Shown here one piece after another: positions 42,010 through 51,604 of a stretch of DNA of 64,000 bases (position 1 is its first letter; each line of letters opens with the position of its first letter). The stretch spans positions 1 to 64,000 of the forward strand of contig JAFGTT010000028.1 in the NCBI GenBank assembly GCA_016933955.1, written 5' to 3'. The position numbers and the translations under genes were made by a program. A model generated the notes under the pieces. The model was not told the origin of the DNA. It worked only from the letters and a program-made list of their open reading frames with translations, and searched no databases. This stretch comes from Candidatus Zixiibacteriota bacterium (GTDB lineage: Bacteria > Zixibacteria > MSB-5A5 > GN15 > PGXB01).

Positions 42010-45000
42010 CTATTTCTGAAGAATCATTTTCTTTGAACTGGTGTAATCACCGGCTGTCAGGCGATAGAAATAGATTCCGCTGGCCACCTGCGATCCGGCG
42101 TAATCGGTCCCATCCCAGCGGACATTATGATGTCCCGCCGGCTGAATATCGTCGACCAGACTCCTGACCCGTTGGCCAAGGACATTGTATATATCCAGGT
42201 TGACCGGGGCCGCCACCGGAAGATCATAGCTGATTATGGTCGCAGGGTTGAAAGGATTGGGATAGTTATCATGCAGGCGAAATTGGGCGGGAACCAGATG
42301 GCTGTAAACCGTATAATCGGGCTGGTACCGTCCGGTGGCCCGTATAATAAAATCGCGAACGATTGAATTGTCGGACAGGTTTTCCACCTTAAAGCTCAGT
42401 TCAATTAGATCGCCCTTTTCAAGAACGACAGCTTCCGAACCATCGAATCCGGTCCGGATTTTGGCCGATGGATTGACGGTTTGCATACGGAAATCCGACG
42501 CTTCGTATTCCCGAATAACGGCTTTTTCATCGGCCGGAATATATTGCCGGATTTCATCGGTTGCAAACCGGCCATTCCAGGAAATCCGAACCGTCAGGTT
42601 TGCAGTTTCCTCCCCGGGCTGGATATCGCTCATAATATAAGCCGCACCGGGATTGGTTCGGAAGGGGATATCCGGTAATGTTACCCAGTTTCCGGATGAC
42701 GTCAACCGTTCGACCATCAGAGTGTTAGGGATTTCTTCCGCCGCTATTTTACGGGTCGGGTTGTCATACAGGCAGGGTGGCTTTTGGGGTGAGGAAAAGC
42801 TCAGGCCGGTATTCGATCCCGAAGCAGGAAAAGTCACCATCAGATAACCGGACTGATCCGCATGGAACAAAATATTATCCGCGGCCGTGACCGCCTCGGT
42901 CCAGTCTTTTCCATCCTGATCGATCACCGAAATTGGTTCCGAGGATGACCGGAAGGTGAAGATTTGGCCATCAACGGTACATCCGGCTCTTGTCATGCCA
43001 TCGTGATCGACAGTGATCAATTCCAGGTTATCGAGATATGTGATTTCATCTTCCAACTCGCGGAGCTGAAAAACAACCCGACCGTCACGCGGTACCACCG
43101 GTTTGGTTACAAGGTAATAATCGGTTACAATATCAGAATATCCGGATAACTCACAAGCTGTCAAAAGCGGGTTCTCTTCCACAAACGAAGTCCCGTCGTA
43201 GCTGTACAGCACCGGACAGGACGGTGGGGGAGCGGCCAGAACCACGATATGTCGTACTTCCGACCAGGACCCGACGCCGCAGTTGTTCCCGGCCGCAACC
43301 CGCCAATAATAGGTTCCGTCTCCAAGTTGAATAGGGATAGTATAAGCGGTGTCGGTGATATAATAGGCCGAAACAATCGGTGAACTGAAATCGCTGTCGT
43401 TGTCCAGTTGGTACCAGTACAGGAATGCAGTCGGCACCGATAATATACGCAGGGTCGGCTGAGCCGGCTCATCGAGTGTTTTTCCATCCACCGGAGCATA
43501 CAGGATCGGGGCCGGAGGCTGTCCGAAATTTTCGGTTACCAGCAGATTGCTGCCGGTGGGATGGATGGTGGCTATATCAATACTTCCCTCACCATCGAAA
43601 TCGGCCGATACGATTCCTGCCGCATCGGCGGCAACCGAAATATTTTCGGCATCGGAAAATGTCCCATCGCCGATATTAAGAAAGACGGAGATAGTACCGA
43701 CCGTCCGATTGGCAGTTATCAGATCCATGTCACCATCACCATCCCAGTCGGCGGCGGCGATGCCCGTGGGACCGGAGTCGGTATCGTATAAGACTCTCGC
43801 CCCCATGATTCCAATACCCATGTTCATAAGAACCGATATAGTGTTGGCGTTCTTGTTCGAAACAGCCAGATCCAGATCGCCGTCAAGATCCAAATCAGCG
43901 GCCACCAGATCGGTTGGATTGGCAGGTACCGGGAAGTAATCCTCGGCGAAAGTTCCGTCATCTTTACTCAGCAGAACAGCCACCGTGAAGGCTTCGGAAT
44001 GGGTTGCAATAATGTCGGGAATACCATCATTACTGATATCGGCGCATTTGACCGCCGAAGGTAAACGGCGCTGAGAATAGGGCTCAGTGTAACTGAAAGT
44101 CCCGCTCCCGGAATTGTATACCACCCCAAGGTGATGTCCCGAGGTACCGCCGGTGTTATATCCCACCGCCAGGTCGATAACACCATCGTTATTGAAATCG
44201 GCCGGATAACATTTCCAGGGCGCTATTGGCATGATGGAATGAGTCTGATCGGGGAAATCACCATAACCATCGTTGTGGTAAACCGATATGGTACCGTTCA
44301 GATAATTGGTGGTAACCAGATCGAGATCACCGTCGCCGTCAAAATCGGCTGTTTGAATATCGGATGGCCCGCTGCCGCTGATACATGAAATTATCGATGA
44401 ATTTGTGAATAGTCCCGTCCCATCATTGAATGAAACCGTGATTTTATTTGAGGCGGTGTTGTACGAGGCGATATCAAAAGTACCATCGCCATCGAAATCG
44501 GCTGTGATAAAATCGTCAGGCGGATAGAGCAGAATTTGAGGCGGGCCGGGAATGAAATCGGCATAGCCGCAGGAGGTAGTGGCAATCGACCAGTCAAACC
44601 CGAGTCCGTCGACAAGAGGTTCGCCTGTCGAGGTTTCGATATCCGGGGTAAGGGTCACGGTGATTAGATCACCGGGGGCGAATTCCTCTCCGGGTACGAA
44701 AGCGGCGATTTTAAATTCCGAATTATAATACAAAGTTCCATCAATCGGCCCGGTCAAATTACTGCGAACCAAAAACGAAGCGGTTGTTACAGTGGTCGAA
44801 TCCATGCTTTCATCGAAGGTAACGGTGATAACACTGCTGAGAGGAACATCCACGGCATTCCGTTCCGGATAGACGCTCATGAACACCAGCCTGGGGGCAT
44901 CCATCCCGTGGGCGCCAAAACCGGCCGCAATTTCGGCGTAATGCGGGGTGCCGTTGCCCAGGTTACCGTCGTCATCATCAAGGGTAAGAAAATCGATCGT

Positions 45001-46617
45001 GATTTCGGGATTGATTTCTATTCCGACATGGACCAGGATACTGTTGATGGTAAGATCGGCTATGATATCTCGATAAGTATCCGGTTCGGTGATAGCCAAC
45101 TCGTTTCTGGTATCCCAGATACAGCCAGAAAGTAATTGTCCGCAATAATGAATTTCTCCTTCGCAGGGATACTGGAAATCATTATCGGCCGTCCTGCTGG
45201 CGGAATTGCAGTCACCATAGAAGCCGAGACCAAGTTCCGGCATATCGGAATAAAGCACCGCCATGCAATCGCCCATGCCTTCATGGTAAGCGCATTGTGA
45301 GGTATTTCCGGACATTAAAACGATGTAGTGTCCGTATTCGTGCTGAATAATTGGCTGAAAAGCCGCGTTGGAGCAACCCTCACCGGCGCGCCCCAGTATG
45401 ATCGACATGGTCTGACCGTTGAAGGCGGCCTGGCAGCTGAACTCGGCGTTGACATTGAGCAAAAAGCCTGTCTGATCATGGACACCCGGATATAATGGGT
45501 TGGCCTGCATCACCAGATCGCGGATTTCATTGGCATAGTAATAGGCGTTAACCTGGGCTCGTTCGAATTCATCGCCATTAGTTTCATTATGTATGAAATT
45601 CACCGGACCCGGCGGGCTGACGGAAGTGGTGATGGACGCTTCGCCGCCGGCCAGATTATCCATGACAAAATACTGACCCTGAAGCGAGGATGTTACATTA
45701 ACCGGAGTGCTGCCATTGTGGGGAAAAATAAAATCGCCGTTCTGATCGGTGAAAACCGAATCGGCCCCGATTTTAATCTTGGCATAGGGAATGCCCACCG
45801 GCGATTCATCATTACAAATATCAGCGGCATTGGGTTCGGTGGCCATGCCCTGCACCGAGCCGGTTATATCAATATCGAAAATGAGACTTTGTTTGGACAA
45901 AACCTCTGACGTGACAGGATCGACAATAAAATGATAGGCCCCACCATCATCGGCCCGGCCGATGAATTCGACGGCGGTCCGCGGAATTTCCGGGGCACCA
46001 TCCCGTCCGGCCCAGACGACCACAGCCTGGCGTCCAAAATCGGTCAATCCGGGTTCGGCCGCCCGCGCGGCCGCCTCGGCTTCCGTCCATGATTTTCCGG
46101 CCAAGCTCGGATCGGCCTTAAAATCGCCGAGATCCCGAAGCGATGAGGAAGCCAGAACGATTGGACAGCCAGGTTCATTGCGAACCAGCAGTTTTAATTC
46201 GGAACCGTACACCGGAATACCATCCTGATATTGTGTGTAATAAATCAGGGAAAATTTGAACCGGTCTTCCTCAGGCAAATACATCACCGGTTGCATTCGT
46301 AAACTGGGATTGCGGCGGCTTCCGGGAACAAGATTATTCGACCGGACTCCCCATATTTCCGAATATTCGGCGATAAAATTCTCCGCCGCCTTTTCCGGGC
46401 TCTTTCCGGTGCCCAATGGGGCTCCATACAGACGTGTTATGCAGCCATCCCGATTATATATTTTGGCCCCCGGGTTATCACTTTTAAACTGTTCGAGTAT
46501 GACCGCCCGGTTGTTGACTTCCGCATTTGCCGGAATGCCGTCGAAGGTCCCTAAAATAACCAATACGGCCAGTGTGACAGCGAGCATTGTCCTTTTCCAT
46601 CTGACATATGATTGCAT
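42010..46617 (-). CDS. Secreted M36 (fungalysin)-like metalloprotease with FG-GAP repeats and sorting tail
   Basis: This 1535-residue protein has a signal peptide (about 1-32), an FTP/PepSY-like propeptide (about 35-250) and a metallopeptidase domain with the zinc site H426-E-x-x-H430 and third ligand E446 followed by D450 (HEGMGD). A Big/SbsA Ig-like domain (about 580-690), FG-GAP repeats (about 700-1040, cores DFDGDGDLDL), a fibronectin-like segment (about 1045-1130) and a C-terminal sorting tail (about 1450-1535, NYPNPFNPATIISYDL) follow. The start follows GGAGGACAG. It probably acts on the cell surface or is released. Its zinc ligands are intact. Confidence 0.87.
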   Translation of the reverse strand: MQSYVRWKRTMLAVTLAVLVILGTFDGIPANAEVNNRAVILEQFKSDNPGAKIYNRDGCITRLYGAPLGTGKSPEKAAENFIAEYSEIWGVRSNNLVPGSRRNPSLRMQPVMYLPEEDRFKFSLIYYTQYQDGIPVYGSELKLLVRNEPGCPIVLASSSLRDLGDFKADPSLAGKSWTEAEAAARAAEPGLTDFGRQAVVVWAGRDGAPEIPRTAVEFIGRADDGGAYHFIVDPVTSEVLSKQSLIFDIDITGSVQGMATEPNAADICNDESPVGIPYAKIKIGADSVFTDQNGDFIFPHNGSTPVNVTSSLQGQYFVMDNLAGGEASITTSVSPPGPVNFIHNETNGDEFERAQVNAYYYANEIRDLVMQANPLYPGVHDQTGFLLNVNAEFSCQAAFNGQTMSIILGRAGEGCSNAAFQPIIQHEYGHYIVLMSGNTSQCAYHEGMGDCMAVLYSDMPELGLGFYGDCNSASRTADNDFQYPCEGEIHYCGQLLSGCIWDTRNELAITEPDTYRDIIADLTINSILVHVGIEINPEITIDFLTLDDDDGNLGNGTPHYAEIAAGFGAHGMDAPRLVFMSVYPERNAVDVPLSSVITVTFDESMDSTTVTTASFLVRSNLTGPIDGTLYYNSEFKIAAFVPGEEFAPGDLITVTLTPDIETSTGEPLVDGLGFDWSIATTSCGYADFIPGPPQILLYPPDDFITADFDGDGTFDIASYNTASNKITVSFNDGTGLFTNSSIISCISGSGPSDIQTADFDGDGDLDLVTTNYLNGTISVYHNDGYGDFPDQTHSIMPIAPWKCYPADFNNDGVIDLAVGYNTGGTSGHHLGVVYNSGSGTFSYTEPYSQRRLPSAVKCADISNDGIPDIIATHSEAFTVAVLLSKDDGTFAEDYFPVPANPTDLVAADLDLDGDLDLAVSNKNANTISVLMNMGIGIMGARVLYDTDSGPTGIAAADWDGDGDMDLITANRTVGTISVFLNIGDGTFSDAENISVAADAAGIVSADFDGEGSIDIATIHPTGSNLLVTENFGQPPAPILYAPVDGKTLDEPAQPTLRILSVPTAFLYWYQLDNDSDFSSPIVSAYYITDTAYTIPIQLGDGTYYWRVAAGNNCGVGSWSEVRHIVVLAAPPPSCPVLYSYDGTSFVEENPLLTACELSGYSDIVTDYYLVTKPVVPRDGRVVFQLRELEDEITYLDNLELITVDHDGMTRAGCTVDGQIFTFRSSSEPISVIDQDGKDWTEAVTAADNILFHADQSGYLMVTFPASGSNTGLSFSSPQKPPCLYDNPTRKIAAEEIPNTLMVERLTSSGNWVTLPDIPFRTNPGAAYIMSDIQPGEETANLTVRISWNGRFATDEIRQYIPADEKAVIREYEASDFRMQTVNPSAKIRTGFDGSEAVVLEKGDLIELSFKVENLSDNSIVRDFIIRATGRYQPDYTVYSHLVPAQFRLHDNYPNPFNPATIISYDLPVAAPVNLDIYNVLGQRVRSLVDDIQPAGHHNVRWDGTDYAGSQVASGIYFYRLTAGDYTSSKKMILQK

Positions 46618-47175
46618 GATCTGTCCTCCATGGTTTAAGTCAATTTGATTCCTCCGGCCATCTTTCCATTAAAATTCCGAACATTCTCGCCTGATAGCCG
46701 GATTTCTGCAGGGAATGTTTGCCGGTTGCTGAAATGACTATAATCCTGTCGGTTTTAACCTCCTTTCAGGTTTGGAATTCCATTTTTTTTATTTCCATTA
46801 TCAGCGGTAGTGCGGAGAAGTCCGGTCGAATCATGTGCTCAAGTCTATAGCGTAACCGCCACCAATACTATCCATCGAAGGGTTTAAATCTTACAGGCAA
46901 GTTTCAAATTTATCCGGTAATGGTTGGAAGGTTGCTTCGCCGCAAGCTAATATATTGAGATATAATATCTTGAGAAGAATATTCCATGATCGCCAATAAG
47001 CACCATTTGTTATTTTGTCGATTATGAGTATAAATGATCAATGGATGATCGGCGGATCATTATGTTTATGGTCTCAATGATCGGGTGGACAAAGGAGCTT
47101 TTATTTTGTATAATATTTTAGAACTGAAAATAAGAAATATATTCAGCAGATATCAAAGAGGAGGTCGGTTTTATC
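46618..47175. other. 558-base divergent intergenic region
   Basis: It lies between the metalloprotease (minus) and a secreted protein (plus). It contains a sigma-70-type promoter for the plus gene, a second good Shine-Dalgarno-like AAGGAGG on the minus strand (46757-46764) without a following start codon, and a cluster of ATGATC words at 47032-47082. No gene or RNA was recognised. Confidence 0.5.
47086..47114 (+). promoter_or_regulatory. Sigma-70-type promoter
   Basis: TGGACA (47086-47091), a 17-base spacer and a perfect TATAAT (47109-47114) lie 61 bases before the start of the secreted protein. Confidence 0.75.
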
Positions 47176-47820
47176 ATGAAACGTTTGCTAATCATCGGCT
47201 TGGTATTATTGATCTGTATGCCCACGGCCTTTGCGCGCAAAAAAATCAAAAAATCGGGAGAAATCGAAAATAATGTCTATACTGATTCCCAATACGATTT
47301 CACCCTGACATTACTTGAAAACTGGAAACCTGAACTTCAAAAACCCGATAATGATGTCCGCCTCATTCTGAATCAACAAAATCATGAAATCCCTCCGGAT
47401 CTGATGCAGTTTCCCGCCCTGGCCAAAGTCCCCGAGCTTGTTATTCTGGTAGGCAAGGTGCCGATGCCTCCGGCTGCCTTTGCCGATTCGCTGGCCAGCG
47501 ATTCCTATAAATCCGATGTGAAAAAGGAATTGCTCAAGGATATGATTGCTCTTGAAGAAAATGTAAGTTTTCAAGGTTTGAAGACGACCGCCAAAAAATT
47601 GATCGAAATCGATGGTCGAGAGGCGGTGCAGTGGGAAGGTGTCGCCAATTATATCAAGAATCTGGGTATGGGCGAAACCATTTCGCGTACGTATGCCGTT
47701 GGTATGGTGGCGGTTCAAAAAAATAAGGAAACCATCATCTTCATGCTGGAGTGCGAAAGATCATTCTTTGTCAGTGTCTTCGGCGAAGTCCTGACCATGT
47801 CCCAGAGTCTTAAATGGTGA
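47176..47820 (+). CDS. Secreted protein of unknown function
   Basis: This 214-residue protein has a signal peptide (about 1-21, ending TAFA) and a single domain starting NNVYTDSQYDFTLTLLENWKPEL, a pattern like the DcrB/PsbP-like fold of periplasmic proteins. No catalytic motif is visible. The ATG follows AGAGGAGG, and the gene has its own promoter and terminator, so it is monocistronic. Confidence 0.7.
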   Translation: MKRLLIIGLVLLICMPTAFARKKIKKSGEIENNVYTDSQYDFTLTLLENWKPELQKPDNDVRLILNQQNHEIPPDLMQFPALAKVPELVILVGKVPMPPAAFADSLASDSYKSDVKKELLKDMIALEENVSFQGLKTTAKKLIEIDGREAVQWEGVANYIKNLGMGETISRTYAVGMVAVQKNKETIIFMLECERSFFVSVFGEVLTMSQSLKW

Positions 47821-47849
47821 TAATGACCTTAAAAGAATATAATAATTCG

Positions 47850-47876
47850 GGGCGGCTGGCAGGCCGCCCTTTTTTT
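47850..47876 (+). terminator. Intrinsic terminator
   Basis: GGGCGGC (47850-47856) and GCCGCCC (47863-47869) form a 7-base-pair stem followed by seven Ts, 30 bases after the stop codon. Confidence 0.9.
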
Positions 47877-47990
47877 AATGCTTATTGAATATAATAGCCT
47901 GTTATAAGTTTATATCCTCTGATAAGCATATTTACATTATCTTTATTATTCCCGGAACAGGATTTTCCGGAGAGATAACGGCACTAATAT

Positions 47991-49311
47991 ATGAATCTGG
48001 ATAAAGATAAAAAAAGGAATAGGAAATTCCGACCCCCATCCCTCGATGCCAAAGCCCTGCAGGCCGCTCGCAATGCTCTTTCCGGAAAAAACAGGACGGA
48101 TTGATAAAAAGGCTTCTACCCTTCATGGGCCCCGCCTTTATCGCCAGTGTCGCCTATGTTGATCCCGGGAATTTCGCTACCAATATTCAGGCCGGATCGA
48201 AATATGGATATACTCTTCTCTGGGTCATTGTCGCCAGCAATATGATGGCCATGTTGATTCAGGCCTTGTCAGCCATACTGGGCATCGCCACCGGTTTGAA
48301 TCTGGCTGAACAATGCCGCCGGCATTTTGCCCGTCCGATTGTCTGGACTATGTGGGTAATAATGGAGCTGGTTGCCATTTCGACCGATCTGGCCGAATTC
48401 CTCGGAGCCGCTTTGGGATTAAACCTGCTTCTGGGAATACCGCTTCTTACCGGGGCAATTCTTACAGCAATTGCCACTTTCTTGATTTTGGGATTGGAAC
48501 GCTACGGTTTCCGTCCACTTGAGGCGGTTATCACAGCCATGGTCGGTGTTATTGCCGTCTGCTACCTGATTGAAACGGTCTTGGATCGACCCGATTGGGG
48601 ACAGGTTATAACAGGAGCTGTGATTCCGGGATTCGGGGGATCGGATGGTGTCTTGTTGGCTACCGGCATTCTCGGGGCCACGGTTATGCTTCATGTCATA
48701 TTTCTTCATTCAGCCCTGACCCAGAGACGAATTATTGTCCGTAATCCGGCCAAGCTGAAACGTCTTTTTCACTTTGAATTAGCTGATGTTTTCATCGCCA
48801 TGGGAATTGCCGGACTTGTCAATATGGCGATGCTGATTATGGCGGCCGCCACTTTTCACAGACAGGGCATGACCGAGGTCGGGACTATTGAAGCCGCGCA
48901 CCTGACTCTTCAACCCCTGCTCGGGAAGGCCGCCGGATGGGTATTCGGCATATCTTTGCTGGCCGCAGGGCTATCATCATCGACTGTCGGTACCAGTGCC
49001 GGTCAGGTTGTTATGCAAGGTTTTTTACATCGCCATATCCCTATCTGGATACGTCGATTAGTGACAATTATTCCCTCGATAATCGTGATTGCCATGGCCT
49101 TCGATCCCACCAGGACTCTTGTTATCAGCCAGGTGGTTTTAAGCTTTGGATTACCGTTTGCCGTCATTCCGCTGATTATTATCACCCGGCGCAAAGATAT
49201 AATGGGCGGTCTGGTGAATCGTTCCCTGACAACATATGCTGTAAGTTTAATTGCGCCCTGATCGCAGCTTTGAATTTGTATTTAATATGCCAGACTATGT
49301 TTTCGGGATGA
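47991..49311 (+). pseudogene. mntH: NRAMP metal transporter (MntH family) with two apparent frameshifts
   Basis: The core frame at 48101-49261 encodes an NRAMP transporter: LLPFMGPAFIASVAYVDPGNFATNI (metal-binding DPGN in helix 1) and later NMAMLIMAAATF in helix 6. Its N-terminal cytoplasmic extension (LDAKALQAARNALSGKN) lies in another frame, 47991-48104. Its last helix (ALIAALNLYLICQ) lies in a third segment ending at 49311. Each join needs one extra base, near 48101 and near 49245; one missing G at each would explain both. The restored protein would have about 440 residues, normal for the family. The next gene's ATG overlaps the restored stop, supporting the long form. Imports Mn or Fe. 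Confidence 0.75.
48101..49261 (+). CDS. mntH: NRAMP transporter core reading frame
   Basis: This is the uninterrupted 386-codon part of the gene, opening at a TTG that overlaps the stop of the upstream frame (TTGA). It covers transmembrane helices 1 to about 10 including both metal-binding motifs. If the sequence is correct as given, translation would depend on reinitiation at this TTG and would lack the last helix. Confidence 0.75.
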   Translation: MIKRLLPFMGPAFIASVAYVDPGNFATNIQAGSKYGYTLLWVIVASNMMAMLIQALSAILGIATGLNLAEQCRRHFARPIVWTMWVIMELVAISTDLAEFLGAALGLNLLLGIPLLTGAILTAIATFLILGLERYGFRPLEAVITAMVGVIAVCYLIETVLDRPDWGQVITGAVIPGFGGSDGVLLATGILGATVMLHVIFLHSALTQRRIIVRNPAKLKRLFHFELADVFIAMGIAGLVNMAMLIMAAATFHRQGMTEVGTIEAAHLTLQPLLGKAAGWVFGISLLAAGLSSSTVGTSAGQVVMQGFLHRHIPIWIRRLVTIIPSIIVIAMAFDPTRTLVISQVVLSFGLPFAVIPLIIITRRKDIMGGLVNRSLTTYAVSLIAP

Positions 49312-50225
49312 AATTTATGATAAATCATATCCTCGTTCCCCTCGATGGATCTCCTCTGGCAGAATCTTCGCTGCCGATGGCGGCTTTCCTCGCGCAGGTG
49401 TTTGCCGCCAGGGTGACCCTGGTACATATAATTGAAAAAAACCCGCCCGAAGAAATTCATGGCCAGCCGCATTTGAAAAATGCCGATGAAGCCTTTGAAT
49501 ATCTGGATACTATTAGCCGTCGTTTTTTTTCTGATAAGACGATTATCGAAAGTCATGTTCATACCGAGGAAACCACGGAAATTTCGGCGGGAATCTCTGA
49601 TCATGTCGGCGAACTGCATTCCGATCTGATCGTAATGTGCACCCATGGACGGGGCGGACTGCGAGATCTGGTCTTTGGAAACAATGCTCAGCAGGTTATC
49701 TCAATGGGCAAGACTCCGGTAGTGGTGATTCCTCAGCCGGAGGATATTGACAATGATGTTGTAATCAGGCGGATTCTTGTGCCGCTTGACGGCCAGCCAG
49801 AACATGAGCAGGGTTTGTCTCTGGCAGCGGAATTCGCTCTGGCCTGCAAGGCCTCTCTGCACCTGTTGACGATTGTCCCCACCTTCGATACTCTGCCGGG
49901 CAAATGGAGTTCAACCGGACGCCTTCTTCCGGGAACGACCGACCGAATGCTGGATATGTCTGTTTCTCAGGCCATAGAATACCTTGATGAACATCGAAGC
50001 ATTCTGGAAAAGAAAGGTCTGGCGGTGACAATTGATGTTTTCCGCGGTCACCCGGCCGGTATGATAAATAGGGCCGTTGAGACCATGGGGATGAATCTGG
50101 TTGTAATTGGAACTCTTGGCCGAGGCGGAACCAGGGCATTCTGGACCGGCAGTGAGGGCTCCAGAATTTGTTGCCAGTGCCGCCTTCCGATATTGCTTGT
50201 CCCATGGCAGAATGTGAAATCATGA
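49308..50225 (+). CDS. Universal stress protein, two tandem UspA domains
   Basis: The start is ATG 49308 (MKFMINHILVPLDGS), overlapping the restored stop of the NRAMP gene (ATGA); 305 residues. Two UspA domains are visible, each opening with ILVPLDGS/Q. The first has CTHGRGGLRDLVFGNNAQQV and the second GTLGRGGTRAFWTGSEGS, both close to the G-2x-G-9x-G(S/T) ATP-binding signature. Tandem Usp proteins next to transporters are common and are thought to regulate them; this is a family-level inference. Confidence 0.88.
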   Translation: MKFMINHILVPLDGSPLAESSLPMAAFLAQVFAARVTLVHIIEKNPPEEIHGQPHLKNADEAFEYLDTISRRFFSDKTIIESHVHTEETTEISAGISDHVGELHSDLIVMCTHGRGGLRDLVFGNNAQQVISMGKTPVVVIPQPEDIDNDVVIRRILVPLDGQPEHEQGLSLAAEFALACKASLHLLTIVPTFDTLPGKWSSTGRLLPGTTDRMLDMSVSQAIEYLDEHRSILEKKGLAVTIDVFRGHPAGMINRAVETMGMNLVVIGTLGRGGTRAFWTGSEGSRICCQCRLPILLVPWQNVKS

Positions 50226-50234
50226 TTATCGAGC

Positions 50235-50253
50235 GGAGCCATTCCAAGGCTCC
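50235..50253 (+). terminator. Hairpin after the stress-protein gene
   Basis: GGAGCC-ATTCCAA-GGCTCC forms a 6-base-pair stem, extendable by GCG/CGC, starting 9 bases after the stop. A weak T-run (CTTTTTC) follows 14 bases later. Confidence 0.45.
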
Positions 50254-50358
50254 CGCGACAACCACTTTTTCAAGCTCATCCCGGTTGTTTAGATGGTTTT
50301 GTCTTTATATTGCACCGCAGTTACATCTGGATAAACCGGCATCACCAGTTTCGACCGC

Positions 50359-50487
50359 TCATCCGGCCAGCGCGATAAATCCGATATAGACCGCCACTGC
50401 AGTATTGAATCCAAAAAGGTAAAACAACCATTTGTCAGCTTGGCCATAAAAAATCTGCGCTGACGGCATTGCACCCGCGTAGGCCAT
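50359..50487 (-). CDS. Possible 42-residue membrane protein
   Basis: A 42-codon frame starts with MAYAGAMPSAQIFYGQADKW and continues with a single strongly hydrophobic segment ending IGFIALAG. It lies downstream of, and in the same direction as, the efflux permease. There is no ribosome binding site, so it may be a relic or chance frame, though the composition is that of a real membrane helix. Confidence 0.3.
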   Translation of the reverse strand: MAYAGAMPSAQIFYGQADKWLFYLFGFNTAVAVYIGFIALAG

Positions 50488-50504
50488 TTATTTTCGATGA
50501 ATTA

Positions 50505-51602
50505 CTATTTAATCCGTTTGGAAAACCGGATCCAGGCCAGCCATAAAATTATTATCCCGAAAATCACCAAGGCAAGTATTTCGGGATAAAGAACCGATAC
50601 TGAAGACGCTTTCATCATAATTCCCCGAACGATAATCATAAAATATCGAAGCGGGTTCAGGTAGGTTAAATACTGGATAGTCCGGGGCATGTTGGCTATG
50701 GGGGTAAAAAAGCCTGAGGTCAGGATCGCGAAGATGGAGAAAAACCAGGCATAAAACATCGCCTGTTGCTGAGTTTTCGATACCGTCGATAAAAACATTC
50801 CCACTCCCAGGGTCGTGAATAGAAACACGAAAGACAGGCTGTAAAGCAACAGCCATGATCCGGCAAATGGTATTTTGAACCAGAGAATTCCGAAAACCAG
50901 CGCCATCGACATTTCGATATATCCCAGAATCGCGAACGGGATAGTTTTACCAAGGATCAGGGCCGGCGATGACAGCGGTGTCACCATAAGTTGCTCCAGA
51001 GTCCCCATCTCGCGTTCTCTAACAATTGCCATCGAGGTTAACATAACGGTGATCATGGTCAGCAGGGTGGCCACTATTCCCGGGATCATGTAATTGACAG
51101 ATTCCATTTCCGGATTGAACAGCACCTTCCTGTTAAAACTGATCGGAAGACTGATTCCGGCGGTTTTTTCTCCAAAGCCGGCCGTTATCATATTGGCGTA
51201 TCCAAGCGCAATCGCCGCCGAATTGGCATTGGTGCCATCAATCATAAATCCAACCGTGGCCGCCCGTCCGGTTTCGAGATTGGCTTCGAAATCCTGTGGA
51301 ATAATTATGGCGGCGCCGAATTGCTTCTCCTTGAATCCGCGCTCGATATCAAGCAAGCTGATATCCGTCCCAAGAACTCTGAAATACCCTCCCGGTGTAA
51401 AGGATCGGATATATTCACGTGAAAATGCCGTACCATCATGGTCGTATAAAGCCAAGTCGATATTCTTTACATCCACATTGACCGCATAACCCAGCAACAG
51501 CAGTTGTATTAGGGGCATAAGAAATATCACCAACAGCATGTTCCGGTCGCGGATGACCTGGTAAAATTCTTTCTTAATCAAAGCCAGAATGGAGCGAATC
51601 AT
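50505..51602 (-). CDS. ABC-2 type permease, YbhR-like
   Basis: This 365-residue permease has one N-terminal helix (about 22-41), a large extracytoplasmic domain, and five C-terminal helices, with the family signatures IKKEFYQVIRDR at the start and REREMGTLEQLMVTPLSS in the cytoplasmic loop. It is last in the efflux operon, 2 bases after its partner permease. Together they export drugs or lipophilic compounds, by analogy with E. coli YbhSR. Confidence 0.88.
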   Translation of the reverse strand: MIRSILALIKKEFYQVIRDRNMLLVIFLMPLIQLLLLGYAVNVDVKNIDLALYDHDGTAFSREYIRSFTPGGYFRVLGTDISLLDIERGFKEKQFGAAIIIPQDFEANLETGRAATVGFMIDGTNANSAAIALGYANMITAGFGEKTAGISLPISFNRKVLFNPEMESVNYMIPGIVATLLTMITVMLTSMAIVREREMGTLEQLMVTPLSSPALILGKTIPFAILGYIEMSMALVFGILWFKIPFAGSWLLLYSLSFVFLFTTLGVGMFLSTVSKTQQQAMFYAWFFSIFAILTSGFFTPIANMPRTIQYLTYLNPLRYFMIIVRGIMMKASSVSVLYPEILALVIFGIIILWLAWIRFSKRIK

Positions 51603-51604
51603 AA

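Noticed and set aside
46921-46936. Possible sigma-54 site (TGGTTGGAAGGTTGCT)
   Set aside because: The -12 box and spacing fit but the -24 box matches only TGG and G; the gene downstream has a good sigma-70-type promoter.
48937-49311. 124-codon frame at the end of the NRAMP gene as a separate protein
   Set aside because: Only its last 20 or so codons look like protein, and these are the missing final helix of the transporter.
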